Of a stretch of 64,000 nt of DNA, positions 19,162 through 28,032 are shown one piece after another. The position numbers were made by a program, and so were the translations under genes. The stretch comes from Shinella lacus (GTDB lineage: Bacteria; Pseudomonadota; Alphaproteobacteria; Rhizobiales; Rhizobiaceae). Each line of letters opens with the position of its first letter. The stretch's first letter is position 1. The stretch covers positions 310,001 through 374,000 of the forward strand of contig NZ_WHSB02000004.1 of assembly GCF_010994755.1 (NCBI RefSeq), written 5' to 3'. The notes below the pieces were generated by a model. That model saw only the letters and a program-made list of their open reading frames with translations, was not told the DNA's origin and ran no database searches.

Positions 19162-19635
19162 TCAACGCGCCGCGGCGGCGGCCTCCAAGCCGGCAATGTC
19201 CAGCTTCACCATCGTCAGCATCGCCTCGGTGACGCGCTTGACCTTCGCCTGATCGGGGTCGCTCATCAACTCGCCAAGCCGCGCCGGCGCGATCTGCCAG
19301 GAGAGGCCCCAGCGGTCCTTCAGCCAGCCGCATTGTTCCACCGAGCCGCCCTCCCTCAGCGCATCCCACAACCGGTCGAGATCGCCCTGCGTCTCGCATT
19401 CGACCATGATGGAAAAGCTGTGGTTGAACGGATCGAGCGGGCCGGCCTCGATCGCCATGTAGCGCTGGTCGCCCAGCGTGAAGCTCGCGATCTTGACGCT
19501 GCCCGGCGGGCCACTCGGCGTTTCCGCAAGCAGCGGCGAAACCCAGTGGACCGAAGAGCCGGGGATCAGCGACGTATAGAGGCCGATGGCGGCCTCCATG
19601 TCCTTTTCGAACCAGAGATGCTGCGTGACTTTCAT
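19162..19635 (-). CDS. VOC/PhnB-like protein
   Basis: A 157-residue vicinal-oxygen-chelate protein of the PhnB/3-demethylubiquinone methyltransferase-like subgroup. 'HLWFEKDMEAAIGLYTSLIPGS' and 'GQRYMAIEAGP'-type strands plus 'NHSFSIMVECETQGDLDRLWDAL' and 'CGWLKDRWGLSWQIAP' are the standard pattern. Despite the database name these proteins are usually of unknown function. AAGGAGG lies in front of the ATG at 19635. Confidence 0.9.
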   Translation of the reverse strand: MKVTQHLWFEKDMEAAIGLYTSLIPGSSVHWVSPLLAETPSGPPGSVKIASFTLGDQRYMAIEAGPLDPFNHSFSIMVECETQGDLDRLWDALREGGSVEQCGWLKDRWGLSWQIAPARLGELMSDPDQAKVKRVTEAMLTMVKLDIAGLEAAAAAR

Positions 19636-19706
19636 CGTGACGTCCTCCTTGGTGAACTACAGCAAGGACGAACGAGCCACGAACGTTCCGACAGGCTTAT
19701 AAAAAA

Positions 19707-21566
19707 CTACCCGGCAAATTCCTCGATGACGGCCAGAAAGGCATCACCGAACCGGTCGCGCTTGGAAACACCGATGCCGGGGATGTCCAGAAGTTCCTCC
19801 CGGTCACGCGGCCGCTCCTTGGCGAGCGCGATCAGCGTCGTATCCGGGAACACGACATAGGGCGGTACGTCGAGGTCCTTGGCGATGGCGAGGCGCTCGG
19901 CGCGCAGCAGCTCGAAAAGCTCGCGTTCCGAGCCGGCAAGGTTGGAGCGCTCGCGGGCGGCGGGCGAGTTTCCGGCCTTGCCCTTGCGGCCCGCCTGCGG
20001 CCGGTCCTTGCGGAAAAACACCTCCCGCTCGCGGCGGAAGACGGCGCGCGCCTCCTCCTCCAGCTTCAGCGCACCGAAGGCGGCATGATCGACGCTGATC
20101 AGGCCGGACGCCAGCAACTGCCGGAAGATCGACTGCCAGATGCGCGGCGCGATGTCCTTGCCCGCACCGAAGACCGGCATTTCGGTATGGCCGAAGCGCT
20201 CCGTCTTCTCGTTAACCGACCCCATCAGCACGTCGATGACATGCGCCGCGCCAAAACGCTCGCCGGTGCGGTAGACCGCGGCAAGCGCCTTGATGGCGGC
20301 CTCGGTACCATCCCAGGTCTCGACCGGGTTGCGGCAGGTATCGCAATTGTCGCACTGGTCGGCATGCGATTCGCCGAAATGCGCCAGGATCGCCTTGCGC
20401 CTGCAACCGGACGTTTCGCAGATGGCGAGCAGCGCCATCAGCTTGGCGCGCTCGATGCGTTTGATCTCGTCGGCCGCATTGCCCTCGTCGATCATCCTGC
20501 GGCGCTGCACGACGTCGGCCATGCCATAGGCCATCCAGGCATCCGACGGCAGGCCGTCACGCCCGGCGCGCCCCGTCTCCTGGTAATAGGCCTCCACCGA
20601 ACCCGGCAGGTCGAGATGGGCGACATAGCGCACATCCGGCTTGTCGATGCCCATGCCGAAGGCGACGGTCGCGACAAGGCAGAGGTTTTCCTCCTTCAGG
20701 AAGGCATCCTGGTTGGCATCGCGCACGGCACGGTCGAAGCCCGCATGATAGGGCAGCGCGCGAACACCCTGCGTGTTCAGCCATTCGGCCGTGTCCTCGA
20801 CCTTGGCGCGCGACAGGCAGTAGACGATGCCGCTCTCGCCCTGGTGGCGTCCGAGGAAACGCAACAACTGCTGACGCGCCTGGTCGCGCTCGGCGATCTC
20901 GTAGGAAATGTTCGGCCGGTCGAAGCTGGTGGTGAAAACCTCGGCATCCTGCAAGCCGAGCCGCTCGATGATATCGCCGCGGGTATGCGGGTCGGCGGTC
21001 GCCGTCAGCGCGATGCGCGGCACGCCGGGGTATCGCTCGCCGAGCATGCCGAGCGTGCGGTATTCCGGCCGGAAATCGTGCCCCCATTGCGACACGCAAT
21101 GCGCCTCGTCGATGGCGAAGAGCGCGATGCGGGCATCGGCCACCAGCTCGGCGAACCCCTCCGTGACGATGCGCTCCGGTGTGACGTAGAGCAGGTCGAG
21201 CGTGCCCGCGCGCATCGAATCGCGCACAGCAAAGAACTCGTCACGTGTCAGCGAGGAATTGAGCGCCGCCGCGCTGACGCCAAGCTGCTTCAATGCCTCC
21301 ACCTGGTCGCGCATCAGCGCAATCAGTGGAGAGATGACGATGCCGACACCCTCGCGGCAGAGCGCCGGGATCTGGAAGCACAGCGATTTGCCCGCGCCCG
21401 TCGGAAACAGCACGACCGCATCGCCCCCCGCGGCCACATGCTCCACAACCGCCTGCTGCTTGCCGCGGAAGGCGTCGTAGCCGTAGACGCGCTTCAACAC
21501 GTCGAGCGGCGCCGACGGCGCGTCGAACAGCGCGGAGAGAGAACGGGACGGTTTGGTCTGGGTCAT
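19707..21566 (-). CDS. recQ: ATP-dependent DNA helicase RecQ
   Basis: A 619-residue 3'-5' DNA helicase of recombination and fork repair. Motif I '[12 protein letters not shown]', DEAH box '[13 protein letters not shown]', motif VI '[10 protein letters not shown]', the zinc subdomain ('[17 protein letters not shown]' and 'CDNCDTC'), a winged-helix region and a C-terminal HRDC domain ending '[10 protein letters not shown]' are all present, so it is full length. The ATG at 21566 is preceded by GGAGGAAGG and starts 'MTQTKPS'. An exact GTTC-N7-GTTC site 86-100 bases upstream (21652-21666) suggests LexA control. Confidence 0.98.
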   Translation of the reverse strand: MTQTKPSRSLSALFDAPSAPLDVLKRVYGYDAFRGKQQAVVEHVAAGGDAVVLFPTGAGKSLCFQIPALCREGVGIVISPLIALMRDQVEALKQLGVSAAALNSSLTRDEFFAVRDSMRAGTLDLLYVTPERIVTEGFAELVADARIALFAIDEAHCVSQWGHDFRPEYRTLGMLGERYPGVPRIALTATADPHTRGDIIERLGLQDAEVFTTSFDRPNISYEIAERDQARQQLLRFLGRHQGESGIVYCLSRAKVEDTAEWLNTQGVRALPYHAGFDRAVRDANQDAFLKEENLCLVATVAFGMGIDKPDVRYVAHLDLPGSVEAYYQETGRAGRDGLPSDAWMAYGMADVVQRRRMIDEGNAADEIKRIERAKLMALLAICETSGCRRKAILAHFGESHADQCDNCDTCRNPVETWDGTEAAIKALAAVYRTGERFGAAHVIDVLMGSVNEKTERFGHTEMPVFGAGKDIAPRIWQSIFRQLLASGLISVDHAAFGALKLEEEARAVFRREREVFFRKDRPQAGRKGKAGNSPAARERSNLAGSERELFELLRAERLAIAKDLDVPPYVVFPDTTLIALAKERPRDREELLDIPGIGVSKRDRFGDAFLAVIEEFAG

Positions 21567-21651
21567 CAATGGCACCTTCCTCCTTTCATTCTGGCCAAGT
21601 GCACCACCATGGGCAACCGCCCGACCGCCAGCTTTTGCCTTCACACACAAT

Positions 21652-21666
21652 GTTCTTGATTTGTTC
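21652..21666. promoter_or_regulatory. Putative LexA (SOS) box upstream of recQ
   Basis: GTTC-TTGATTT-GTTC, the direct-repeat LexA site of alphaproteobacteria, with an AT-rich spacer, located in the recQ/dnaG intergenic space and 86 bases upstream of the recQ ATG. Confidence 0.65.
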
Positions 21667-21810
21667 TGATTTCAAGGCTAAGTTGCAAATAAATTGAGAG
21701 AAGGGAGAAAAACGGTGGGCATCGGCGCGACACTTGCCCTGTTGGGCGCCATCCTCTGCGGATTGTTCCGGCAGGCCATGCTCACTCCCACCGGGGTCGC
21801 AAGAGCGCTC

Positions 21811-23778
21811 CTACTTCCCCGCCGGCCCTTTTACCCTGCCGGACAGCACGCCAAAACCCTCGATGATGGCTTCCTGGTTTTCCATGCGCATCGTCTCCAT
21901 CTGCACCTCCTGAAGGGCGCGCAGGATCTGCGGCACGCGTTCGCCGTCGCCCTCTTCGGTCGAGACCGCGAGTTCGCGCTCCAGCTCGCGGCGCTGCCAG
22001 AGCAGCGCTCGGGTGCGCTTGTGCAGCGCGAGCGCCTGGAGGAAGCCTTCGCGGGCGTCCTCGGGGGCGGCCTCCGCCGTCGCGGTCCAGAGGCGGGAGT
22101 TGCGGACCTGCTGGTCGAGGCCCTTGAGCAGCCCATCGAAACCCGCCGTCTCCAGCTCCTCGATCAACCGGTCGCGCGCGAGCCTCGCACCGACGGAGCC
22201 GGCAATGCCGAGCAGCGACGACCACAGCCGCTGCAGGTCGCGGTGCTCATATTCGATGATGGCGATCTCGTCGTAGTCGCTGAAGAACAGGCCGGGATGG
22301 TTGACGACGGTGAGCGCCAGCACGCTTTCGCGCAAGGGCGGCAGCCCTTCGGCGCCGCGCACAAGCGAGGATCGCGCCAGCCGATCCGATATGCCGGACG
22401 AGACCGCATTGCCCTGCGGCGCATTGCGCCCGCCCCGGCCCTGCCGATTGCCGGAAAAGGTGCCGCCGCCCTGCCGCTGCTGGGCGGGGCGGAAGAAGGC
22501 GTTCAGCCGGTCGCGCATGTTCTGCTGGTAGTGGCGCCGCACGTCCTCGTCGACGATCGCAGCCGTCACCTGGCGCAGGCGCGCTTCGAGCGCGGCGCGG
22601 CTTTCCGGCGTGTCGAAGGAGGCGCCCTGCACTTCCCGGTTCCAGATCATCTCGGCAAGCGGGCGCGCGGCGGCCATCACCTTGTCGAAGGGCGCGCGGC
22701 CCTCGTTGCGCACCAGGTCGTCCGGGTCCTTGCCATCCGGCAGCAATGCGAAGCGTATGGTGCGCTCCGGCTTGATGAAGGGCAGCGCGAGCTCGGCGGC
22801 GCGGTTTGCCGCACGGATGCCGGCACCATCGCCATCGAAGCACAGCACCGGTTCCGGCGTCATCTTCCACAAGAGGTCGAGCTGGTTTTCGGTGAGCGCC
22901 GTGCCGAGTGGCGCCACGGCATTCTCGATGCCCGCCTGGTAGAGCGCGATCACGTCCATATAGCCTTCGACGGCGATGATCGTGCCGGCGCCGTCAACTC
23001 CTTGAGCGCCCTTTCGGGCGCGGGCGTGGTTGTAGAGCACGCTGCCCTTGTGGAAGAGCTCGGTCTCGTTGGAGTTGAGGTATTTCGCCTGCGCATCCGG
23101 CGACATCGCGCGGCCGCCGAAGGCGATGACCTTTTCGCGCACGGAGAGGATGGGGAACATGATGCGGTCGCGGAACCGGTCGTAAGAGACAGGGCGATCT
23201 GGCCCGTGCACGACGAGGCCGCAGGCCTCGATCGATTCCTTCGGCACGCCCTTGCCGGCCAGGAATTCCTTCAGCGCATTGCGGCTTTCCGGCGCGTAGC
23301 CGAGCCGGAACGTCTCGATGGTGCGGCCCGTCAGCCCGCGGTCGCGCAGATACGCGCGCGCCTTGGCGCCGGCCGGCGTCTGGAGCTGGTCCTCGAAGAA
23401 GCGCGCCGCCATCTCCATGACCTCGACGAGGCCGGTGCGCTCCTTCTCCCGCTGCTCGGCCTCGCGGTCCGGTTGAGGCATGGCGACGCCCGCCAGGTCG
23501 GCGATCTGCTGTACGGCCTCGGGGAAGGAAAGCCCGTCGAGATCGGTGAGGAAGCGGAAATGGTCGCCGGAGACGCCGCAGCCGAAACAATGATAGCGGC
23601 CCTTGCGGTCCTCGCAGTGGAAGCTCGGCGACTTTTCACCATGGAACGGGCAGCAGGCCCAATAGTCGCCGCGCGACACATTGGTCTTGCGGCGATCCCA
23701 GGTCACGCGCTTGCCGATCACGTCGGAAATGGAGACGCGGTCGCGGATCTCGTCTAGGAAGGCGTTGGAAAAGCGCAT
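21811..23778 (-). CDS. dnaG: DNA primase
   Basis: A 655-residue primase that makes RNA primers at the replication fork. The CHC2 zinc finger 'CCPFHGEKSPSFH..CFGCG' (about residues 39-67) binds template DNA; the Toprim catalytic core has 'VEGYMDVIALYQAG' and the acidic 'CFDGDGAGIRAANRAAEL'. A Gly/Gln/Arg linker ('RQGRGGRNAPQGN') precedes the C-terminal DnaB-interacting domain. The ATG at 23778 gives 'MRFSNAFLDEIRDRV', the common DnaG start; a Met 10 codons upstream is an alternative. rpoD is not directly downstream here. Confidence 0.98.
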   Translation of the reverse strand: MRFSNAFLDEIRDRVSISDVIGKRVTWDRRKTNVSRGDYWACCPFHGEKSPSFHCEDRKGRYHCFGCGVSGDHFRFLTDLDGLSFPEAVQQIADLAGVAMPQPDREAEQREKERTGLVEVMEMAARFFEDQLQTPAGAKARAYLRDRGLTGRTIETFRLGYAPESRNALKEFLAGKGVPKESIEACGLVVHGPDRPVSYDRFRDRIMFPILSVREKVIAFGGRAMSPDAQAKYLNSNETELFHKGSVLYNHARARKGAQGVDGAGTIIAVEGYMDVIALYQAGIENAVAPLGTALTENQLDLLWKMTPEPVLCFDGDGAGIRAANRAAELALPFIKPERTIRFALLPDGKDPDDLVRNEGRAPFDKVMAAARPLAEMIWNREVQGASFDTPESRAALEARLRQVTAAIVDEDVRRHYQQNMRDRLNAFFRPAQQRQGGGTFSGNRQGRGGRNAPQGNAVSSGISDRLARSSLVRGAEGLPPLRESVLALTVVNHPGLFFSDYDEIAIIEYEHRDLQRLWSSLLGIAGSVGARLARDRLIEELETAGFDGLLKGLDQQVRNSRLWTATAEAAPEDAREGFLQALALHKRTRALLWQRRELERELAVSTEEGDGERVPQILRALQEVQMETMRMENQEAIIEGFGVLSGRVKGPAGK

Positions 23779-23865
23779 GGATACCTCGATCAGGCTCCAT
23801 ATAACCATGCGGGGGAGCTATCGCCAGCACTACTCGGCTGCCCACAGCAATTCACAGGCTGCCCG

Positions 23866-24207
23866 TCAAAAGCCCATGTCCGGCGCGTAGAAACAGCGCG
23901 GCGTGTCCTCGGTCGGGTAGAGGCAGAGATGATATTCGCCATCCGGCGAGTGGCGGGTCGTATCCTGCGGCAGGCGGAAGATATGGGCGCGCGTGGCAAG
24001 CCGGTGGTCACCGGGCGCGAGCGTCACCTGGTAGCCGCCCTTGATGATGCGCACGGTCGTCGCCGGGATCATCTGGCAGTCGCCATTGTGGCTGTTGCCG
24101 TTGCAACAGAACTGCTCGTATTGCCAGCCGCTCGCCGCGTCATGCGCAAGGGCGGGGCCGGCAAGGGCGAACATGCCAAGGGGAAAAAGAAGAAAGGTCA
24201 CGCGCAT
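23866..24207 (-). CDS. Secreted hypothetical protein, cysteine-containing
   Basis: A 113-residue protein with a signal peptide (residues 1-21, ending 'GPALA'). The mature part begins 'HDAASGWQYEQFCCNGNSHNGDC' and contains five cysteines, ending 'RCFYAPDMGF'; disulfides and export to the periplasm are likely. I recognise it as a recurring unnamed rhizobial protein but know no function. The start at 24207 follows GGAGACC. It lies upstream of dnaG on the same strand (87-base gap). Confidence 0.75.
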   Translation of the reverse strand: MRVTFLLFPLGMFALAGPALAHDAASGWQYEQFCCNGNSHNGDCQMIPATTVRIIKGGYQVTLAPGDHRLATRAHIFRLPQDTTRHSPDGEYHLCLYPTEDTPRCFYAPDMGF

Positions 24208-24404
24208 CGGCTCGGTCTCCGTTAACGAGAACGGCCACCGGGGCGTCTACGCATGAACAAAACCGGCGGCACAGCATGCACTTCGCCGGGGCGGGCCGAT
24301 GCGCGCACGCATCGTCAGGCTCCTGTTTCGCGGTGTTTAACTGTGCGCGGCGTTTTTGGTTCCCGTCAAGGGCGCTGGATCGTGCCGCGACACGAAACGT
24401 CCAC

Positions 24405-24433
24405 AAACAAAAAGGGCGGCTGACGCCGCCCTT
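24405..24433 (-). terminator. Rho-independent terminator of yqeY
   Basis: On the minus strand: AAGGGCGGC-GTCA-GCCGCCCTT followed by TTTGTTTG, 26 bases after the yqeY stop. A second small palindrome (ATCCGGTA-GT-TACCGGAT-type, 24442-24459) overlaps the yqeY stop codon. Confidence 0.92.
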
Positions 24434-24458
24434 CCCTGTAGATCCGGTAGTTACCGGA

Positions 24459-24908
24459 TTATTTCAGCAGTTCCTTCACCACGCCGGAGGCCTTGGCGAA
24501 GTCCATCTGGCCGGGATAGCGCTCCTTCAAAGCGTTCATGCACTTGCCCATGTCGCGCAGGCCATGCGCGCCGGTTTCGCTGACCAGCGAGGCACAGAGT
24601 TCCTTCATCTTCTCTTCCGGAATCTGCGCCGGCATGAAGCTTTCGATCACGACGATTTCCTGGCGCTCCTGGGCGGCAAGCTCCGGGCGGCCGTTTTCGC
24701 CGAAGATCTTGGCGGATTCCTCGCGCTGCTTGATCATCTTGGCGAGGATCTGCATGATCTCGTCGTCGGCGACCGGGCCCTTGCCCACGCCGCGATTGGC
24801 GATATCGCGATCCTTGATCGTTGCCTGAATCAACCTGAGCGTCGAAACGCGGCAGGAATCCTTGGCCTTCAGCGCATCCTTCAGCGCATTTGCGAATTGC
24901 TCGCGCAT
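24459..24908 (-). CDS. GatB/YqeY-domain protein
   Basis: A 149-residue YqeY-family protein, related to the tRNA-binding tail domain of GatB amidotransferase subunits. 'STLRLIQATIKDRDIANRG', 'QILAKMIKQREESAKIF', 'IESFMPAQI' and the C-terminal 'DMGKCMNALKERYPGQMDF' are typical. Two adjacent ATGs (24911, 24908) follow a GGAG site; the second has better spacing and gives 'MREQFANALKDALKAKD'. An ATG at 24920 is less likely. It stands divergent from carA, the usual rhizobial arrangement. Confidence 0.9.
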   Translation of the reverse strand: MREQFANALKDALKAKDSCRVSTLRLIQATIKDRDIANRGVGKGPVADDEIMQILAKMIKQREESAKIFGENGRPELAAQERQEIVVIESFMPAQIPEEKMKELCASLVSETGAHGLRDMGKCMNALKERYPGQMDFAKASGVVKELLK

Positions 24909-25230
24909 CATTTTCTCCATAGGAAGCCGCCCGGCGCCGGATGCGCGAGCGGTCTTCGATAGTGCTTTCTCGTGCATGCTCATAGACCGGCAAAGGGGCC
25001 GCGGGCAAACGGATTACATAAGCGTTTGAATTTCAACGCTTTATAATTCCACGCAATCCACAGGCGGCGGTTGACCCCGTCATCCGCTTTGTCTATTTTC
25101 CGGCACCTGCACGAAATTTGGCAATCAGGGCGAACCAACGCGGGTTTCCGCGCGCCCTTGCCTGCGAGATAAATGGTGCGCGGCCGCCCGGCTTTCAAGC
25201 CTTACGCCCGGCACCGGAAACGGGATACTC
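24909..25230. other. Divergent yqeY/carA intergenic region (322 bp)
   Basis: No gene is seen. It holds a good carA promoter at 25071-25099 and an inverted repeat AGCGTT-N8-AACGCT at 25021-25040 that lies in the likely yqeY promoter area. The carA leader from about 25106 to 25230 is GC-rich; I see no clear pyrimidine-type attenuator with a T-run. Confidence 0.6.
25071..25099 (+). promoter_or_regulatory. Putative sigma-70 promoter of carA
   Basis: -35 TTGACC (25071-25076) and -10 TATTTT (25094-25099) with an optimal 17-base spacer, about 130 bases upstream of the carA start. Confidence 0.65.
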
Positions 25231-26439
25231 ATGACCTCGACCCCCGCATGGACCACCGACAAGCCGACCGCCCTGCTCGTCCTCGCCGACGGCACGGTGA
25301 TCGAAGGCAAGGGCATCGGCGCCACCGGCAAGGTGACCGCCGAAGTCTGCTTCAACACGGCGCTGACGGGCTACCAGGAAATCCTGACCGACCCCTCCTA
25401 TCTCGGCCAGATCGTCACCTTCACCTTCCCGCATATCGGCAATATCGGCGCCAATGACGAGGACATCGAGGACCTGACGCCCGCCGCCCGCCACGGCGCC
25501 GTGGGCACGATCTTCAAGGCCGACATCACCGACCCTTCGAGCTACCGCTCTGCAAAACATCTCGACGGCTGGCTGAAGGCCCGCGGCATCATCGGCCTCT
25601 CGGGCATCGACACGCGGGCGCTGACCGCCTGGATCCGCGAGAATGGCGCGCCGAACGCGGTCATCGCGCATGACCCGAACGGCGTCTTCGACATCGAGAC
25701 GCTGAAGGCGGAAGCCAAGGCCTGGAGCGGCCTCGTCGGCCTCGACCTCGCCAAGGTCGCCTCCTCCGGCCAGTCCTCGCGCTGGAGCCAGGAGCCCTGG
25801 GTCTGGAACGAAGGCTACGCGGACCTCGCGGACGCGGACGTGAAATACCACATCGTGGCACTCGACTACGGCGTGAAGCGCAACATCCTGCGCCTCTTCG
25901 CCGGCCTCGGCTGCAAGGTTACCGTCATGCCGGCAACCTCCACCGCGGACGAAGTGCTGGCGCAGAAGCCGGACGGCATCTTCCTGTCGAACGGCCCGGG
26001 CGACCCGGCGGCGACCGGCGAATATGCCGTGCCGGTCATCAGGACGCTGATCGAGACGGGTATTCCGGTCTTCGGCATCTGCCTCGGCCACCAGATGCTC
26101 GGCCTTGCCGTCGGCGCCACGACCGAAAAGATGCACCAGGGCCACCACGGCGCCAACCATCCGGTGAAGGACCACACGACCGGCAAGGTCGAGATCGTCT
26201 CGATGAACCACGGTTTTGCCGTGGCCTCGGCCTCGCTGCCGGAAGGCGTGGAAGAAACCCACGTCTCGCTGTTCGACGGCTCGAATTGCGGCCTGCGCCT
26301 CGTTGGCAAGCCGGTCTTTTCCGTACAGCACCATCCCGAGGCCTCGCCCGGCCCGCAGGACAGCCACTACCTCTTCCGCCGCTTCATCAACCTGGTGCGC
26401 GAGAAGAAGGGCGAAGAGGCCATTCCGGAACGGGCGTAA
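25231..26439 (+). CDS. carA: Carbamoyl-phosphate synthase small subunit
   Basis: A 402-residue glutaminase subunit that releases ammonia from glutamine for CarB, feeding arginine and pyrimidine synthesis. The N-terminal CPSase_sm domain shows 'TALTGYQEILTDPSYLGQIV' and 'LSGIDTRALT'; the class I glutaminase domain has the nucleophile in 'FGICLGHQMLGLAVGA' and the His/Glu pair in 'VQHHPEASPGP'. Full length. carB lies on the same strand more than 13 kb downstream, so the two subunits are made from separate transcripts. A strong terminator follows. Confidence 0.98.
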   Translation: MTSTPAWTTDKPTALLVLADGTVIEGKGIGATGKVTAEVCFNTALTGYQEILTDPSYLGQIVTFTFPHIGNIGANDEDIEDLTPAARHGAVGTIFKADITDPSSYRSAKHLDGWLKARGIIGLSGIDTRALTAWIRENGAPNAVIAHDPNGVFDIETLKAEAKAWSGLVGLDLAKVASSGQSSRWSQEPWVWNEGYADLADADVKYHIVALDYGVKRNILRLFAGLGCKVTVMPATSTADEVLAQKPDGIFLSNGPGDPAATGEYAVPVIRTLIETGIPVFGICLGHQMLGLAVGATTEKMHQGHHGANHPVKDHTTGKVEIVSMNHGFAVASASLPEGVEETHVSLFDGSNCGLRLVGKPVFSVQHHPEASPGPQDSHYLFRRFINLVREKKGEEAIPERA

Positions 26440-26460
26440 GCTTCACCTTCCGCAAAACAA

Positions 26461-26494
26461 AAGGCCCCGGACGTCGCGTCCGGGGCCTTTTTTT
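26461..26494. terminator. Strong terminator between carA and MATE gene
   Basis: A 13-bp perfect stem AAGGCCCCGGACG/CGTCCGGGGCCTT with loop TCG, followed by a T-run on the plus strand and preceded by an A-rich run, so it can serve both convergent genes. Confidence 0.95.
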
Positions 26495-26498
26495 GCAT

Positions 26499-27884
26499 TC
26501 AGGCGGGCCGCGCCGCGCCCTGGGTCACAAGGCGATAGAAGCGCCAGTTGAGCAGGATGGCGGCGGCGGCAAGACCGCTGACGAAGCCGAACCAGACGCC
26601 GACGCCGCCGAAGCCGGCCGGGAAGGCGAAGAACCAGGCGCAGAGGAAGCCGATCGGCCAATAGGAGATCAGCGCCAGGATCATCGGAATGCGCGTGTCC
26701 TTCAGCCCGCGCAGCAGGCCGGCGGCAATCGCCTGGAGCCCGTCGACGAGCTGAAAGATACCCGCGATCACCACGAAGGGACCGGCGATCGCCAGGACGG
26801 CGGCCGAATCCTTGCCGGCCGTGTCGAGGAAGATCGAGGCGAGCGTGGTGGGTGCGACCGCAAAGAGAATGCCGCCGCCGACAGCGATGGCCGCCGCGAC
26901 GACCAGCACTGCCCAGGATGCGCGGACCACGCCGAGGCGATCACCCCGGCCATGCGCCACGCCGACGCGCACCGTGCCGGCCTGCGCCAGGCCGAGCGGA
27001 ATCATGAAGGCGATCGAGGCGAGCTGGAGCGCAATACCGTGCGCGGCGAGTTCCAGCGTGCCGATATTGCCCATCAGCAGCGAGGCGCCGGTGAAAAGCG
27101 TGACTTCGGCGAGCATCGTCAGGCCGATCGGCAGACCGAGCTGAACGACCTCGCGGAAGGCCTGCCAGTCCGGCCGCCAGAAACGCACGAATAGCTCGTA
27201 GCGCCGCAGCTCCGGGCGAAGCTGGATATAGGCGGTAAGCAGCAAGAAGCTCAAAATATTGACCGCGACGGAAACGATCGCCGCCCCCTCGATGCCGAGT
27301 GCCGGGAAGCCGAAATGGCCAAGCACCAGCGCATAGGCGAAGAAGGCGTTGACCGACAGGATGACGATCGTGACATAAAGTACGACGCCCGCCCGGCCAT
27401 GCGCGCTGACGAGGCCGCGCAGCGTCATGAAGAGCAGCGCCGGCGCCATGGCCCATTGCGCGATCTTCAGGTAGCTGCCGGCAAGGGCCGCCACCTCCGG
27501 CTTCTGGCCGGCATAGAGCAGGATGCCCTCGACATTGTAGAAGACCGGGATCATCAGCGCCGCATAGATCAGCACCACCCACATGCCCATGCGCACCGAG
27601 CGGCGCACGGAGACGGCATCGCCCCGGCCATAGGCCTGCGCCACCATGGGCATCACGGCATTGGCGAAGCCGGAACCGAGGATGAAGATGGTGAAGAAGA
27701 ACTGGCTCGCCAGCACGATTGCCGCCAGATGCGCGGCCCCCAGGCGGCCGAGGATGACCACGTCCGTCGTGTGAATGCCGAGCTGGGCGAGCTGCGCGCC
27801 GATCAACGGCACGCCGAGGGTGAAGGTCGCCCGGAAATGGGCGCCCCAGCTATTGTCCGCGCGGTGCGTGGCCATGTGCATCAT
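26499..27884 (-). CDS. MATE-family multidrug efflux transporter
   Basis: A 461-residue inner-membrane protein with about 12 membrane segments and two MatE repeats. 'GVPLIGAQLAQLGIHTTDVVILGRLG' in the first repeat and 'GLPIGLTMLAEVTLFTGASLLMGNIG' in the second are characteristic of NorM-type cation/drug antiporters. The start at 27884 (first of two ATGs) follows a weak GTGAG site; ATGs at 27881 and 27875 are alternatives. An MFS exporter gene lies upstream on the same strand (148-base gap), making this a small export cluster. Confidence 0.93.
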   Translation of the reverse strand: MMHMATHRADNSWGAHFRATFTLGVPLIGAQLAQLGIHTTDVVILGRLGAAHLAAIVLASQFFFTIFILGSGFANAVMPMVAQAYGRGDAVSVRRSVRMGMWVVLIYAALMIPVFYNVEGILLYAGQKPEVAALAGSYLKIAQWAMAPALLFMTLRGLVSAHGRAGVVLYVTIVILSVNAFFAYALVLGHFGFPALGIEGAAIVSVAVNILSFLLLTAYIQLRPELRRYELFVRFWRPDWQAFREVVQLGLPIGLTMLAEVTLFTGASLLMGNIGTLELAAHGIALQLASIAFMIPLGLAQAGTVRVGVAHGRGDRLGVVRASWAVLVVAAAIAVGGGILFAVAPTTLASIFLDTAGKDSAAVLAIAGPFVVIAGIFQLVDGLQAIAAGLLRGLKDTRIPMILALISYWPIGFLCAWFFAFPAGFGGVGVWFGFVSGLAAAAILLNWRFYRLVTQGAARPA

Positions 27885-28032
27885 AATTCTCACTTTCGTG
27901 ACGCTTCGGATCACAAAGTCCCGCCGCGATCAATCGAGTAGCTGTGATCTTTTCATCAAAAATGCGCTGAATCGGGTTTCTCGCGCAGGTTTTGCGCGAA
28001 AATTTCGTCAAAACGTCACGGTTGAAAGCGCT

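Noticed and set aside
21694-23757. Frame starting with a hydrophobic stretch after a GGGAG site, running antisense to dnaG
   Set aside because: The start region looks attractive, but the frame continues for more than 650 codons antisense to dnaG with no stop nearby, so it cannot be a small membrane protein.
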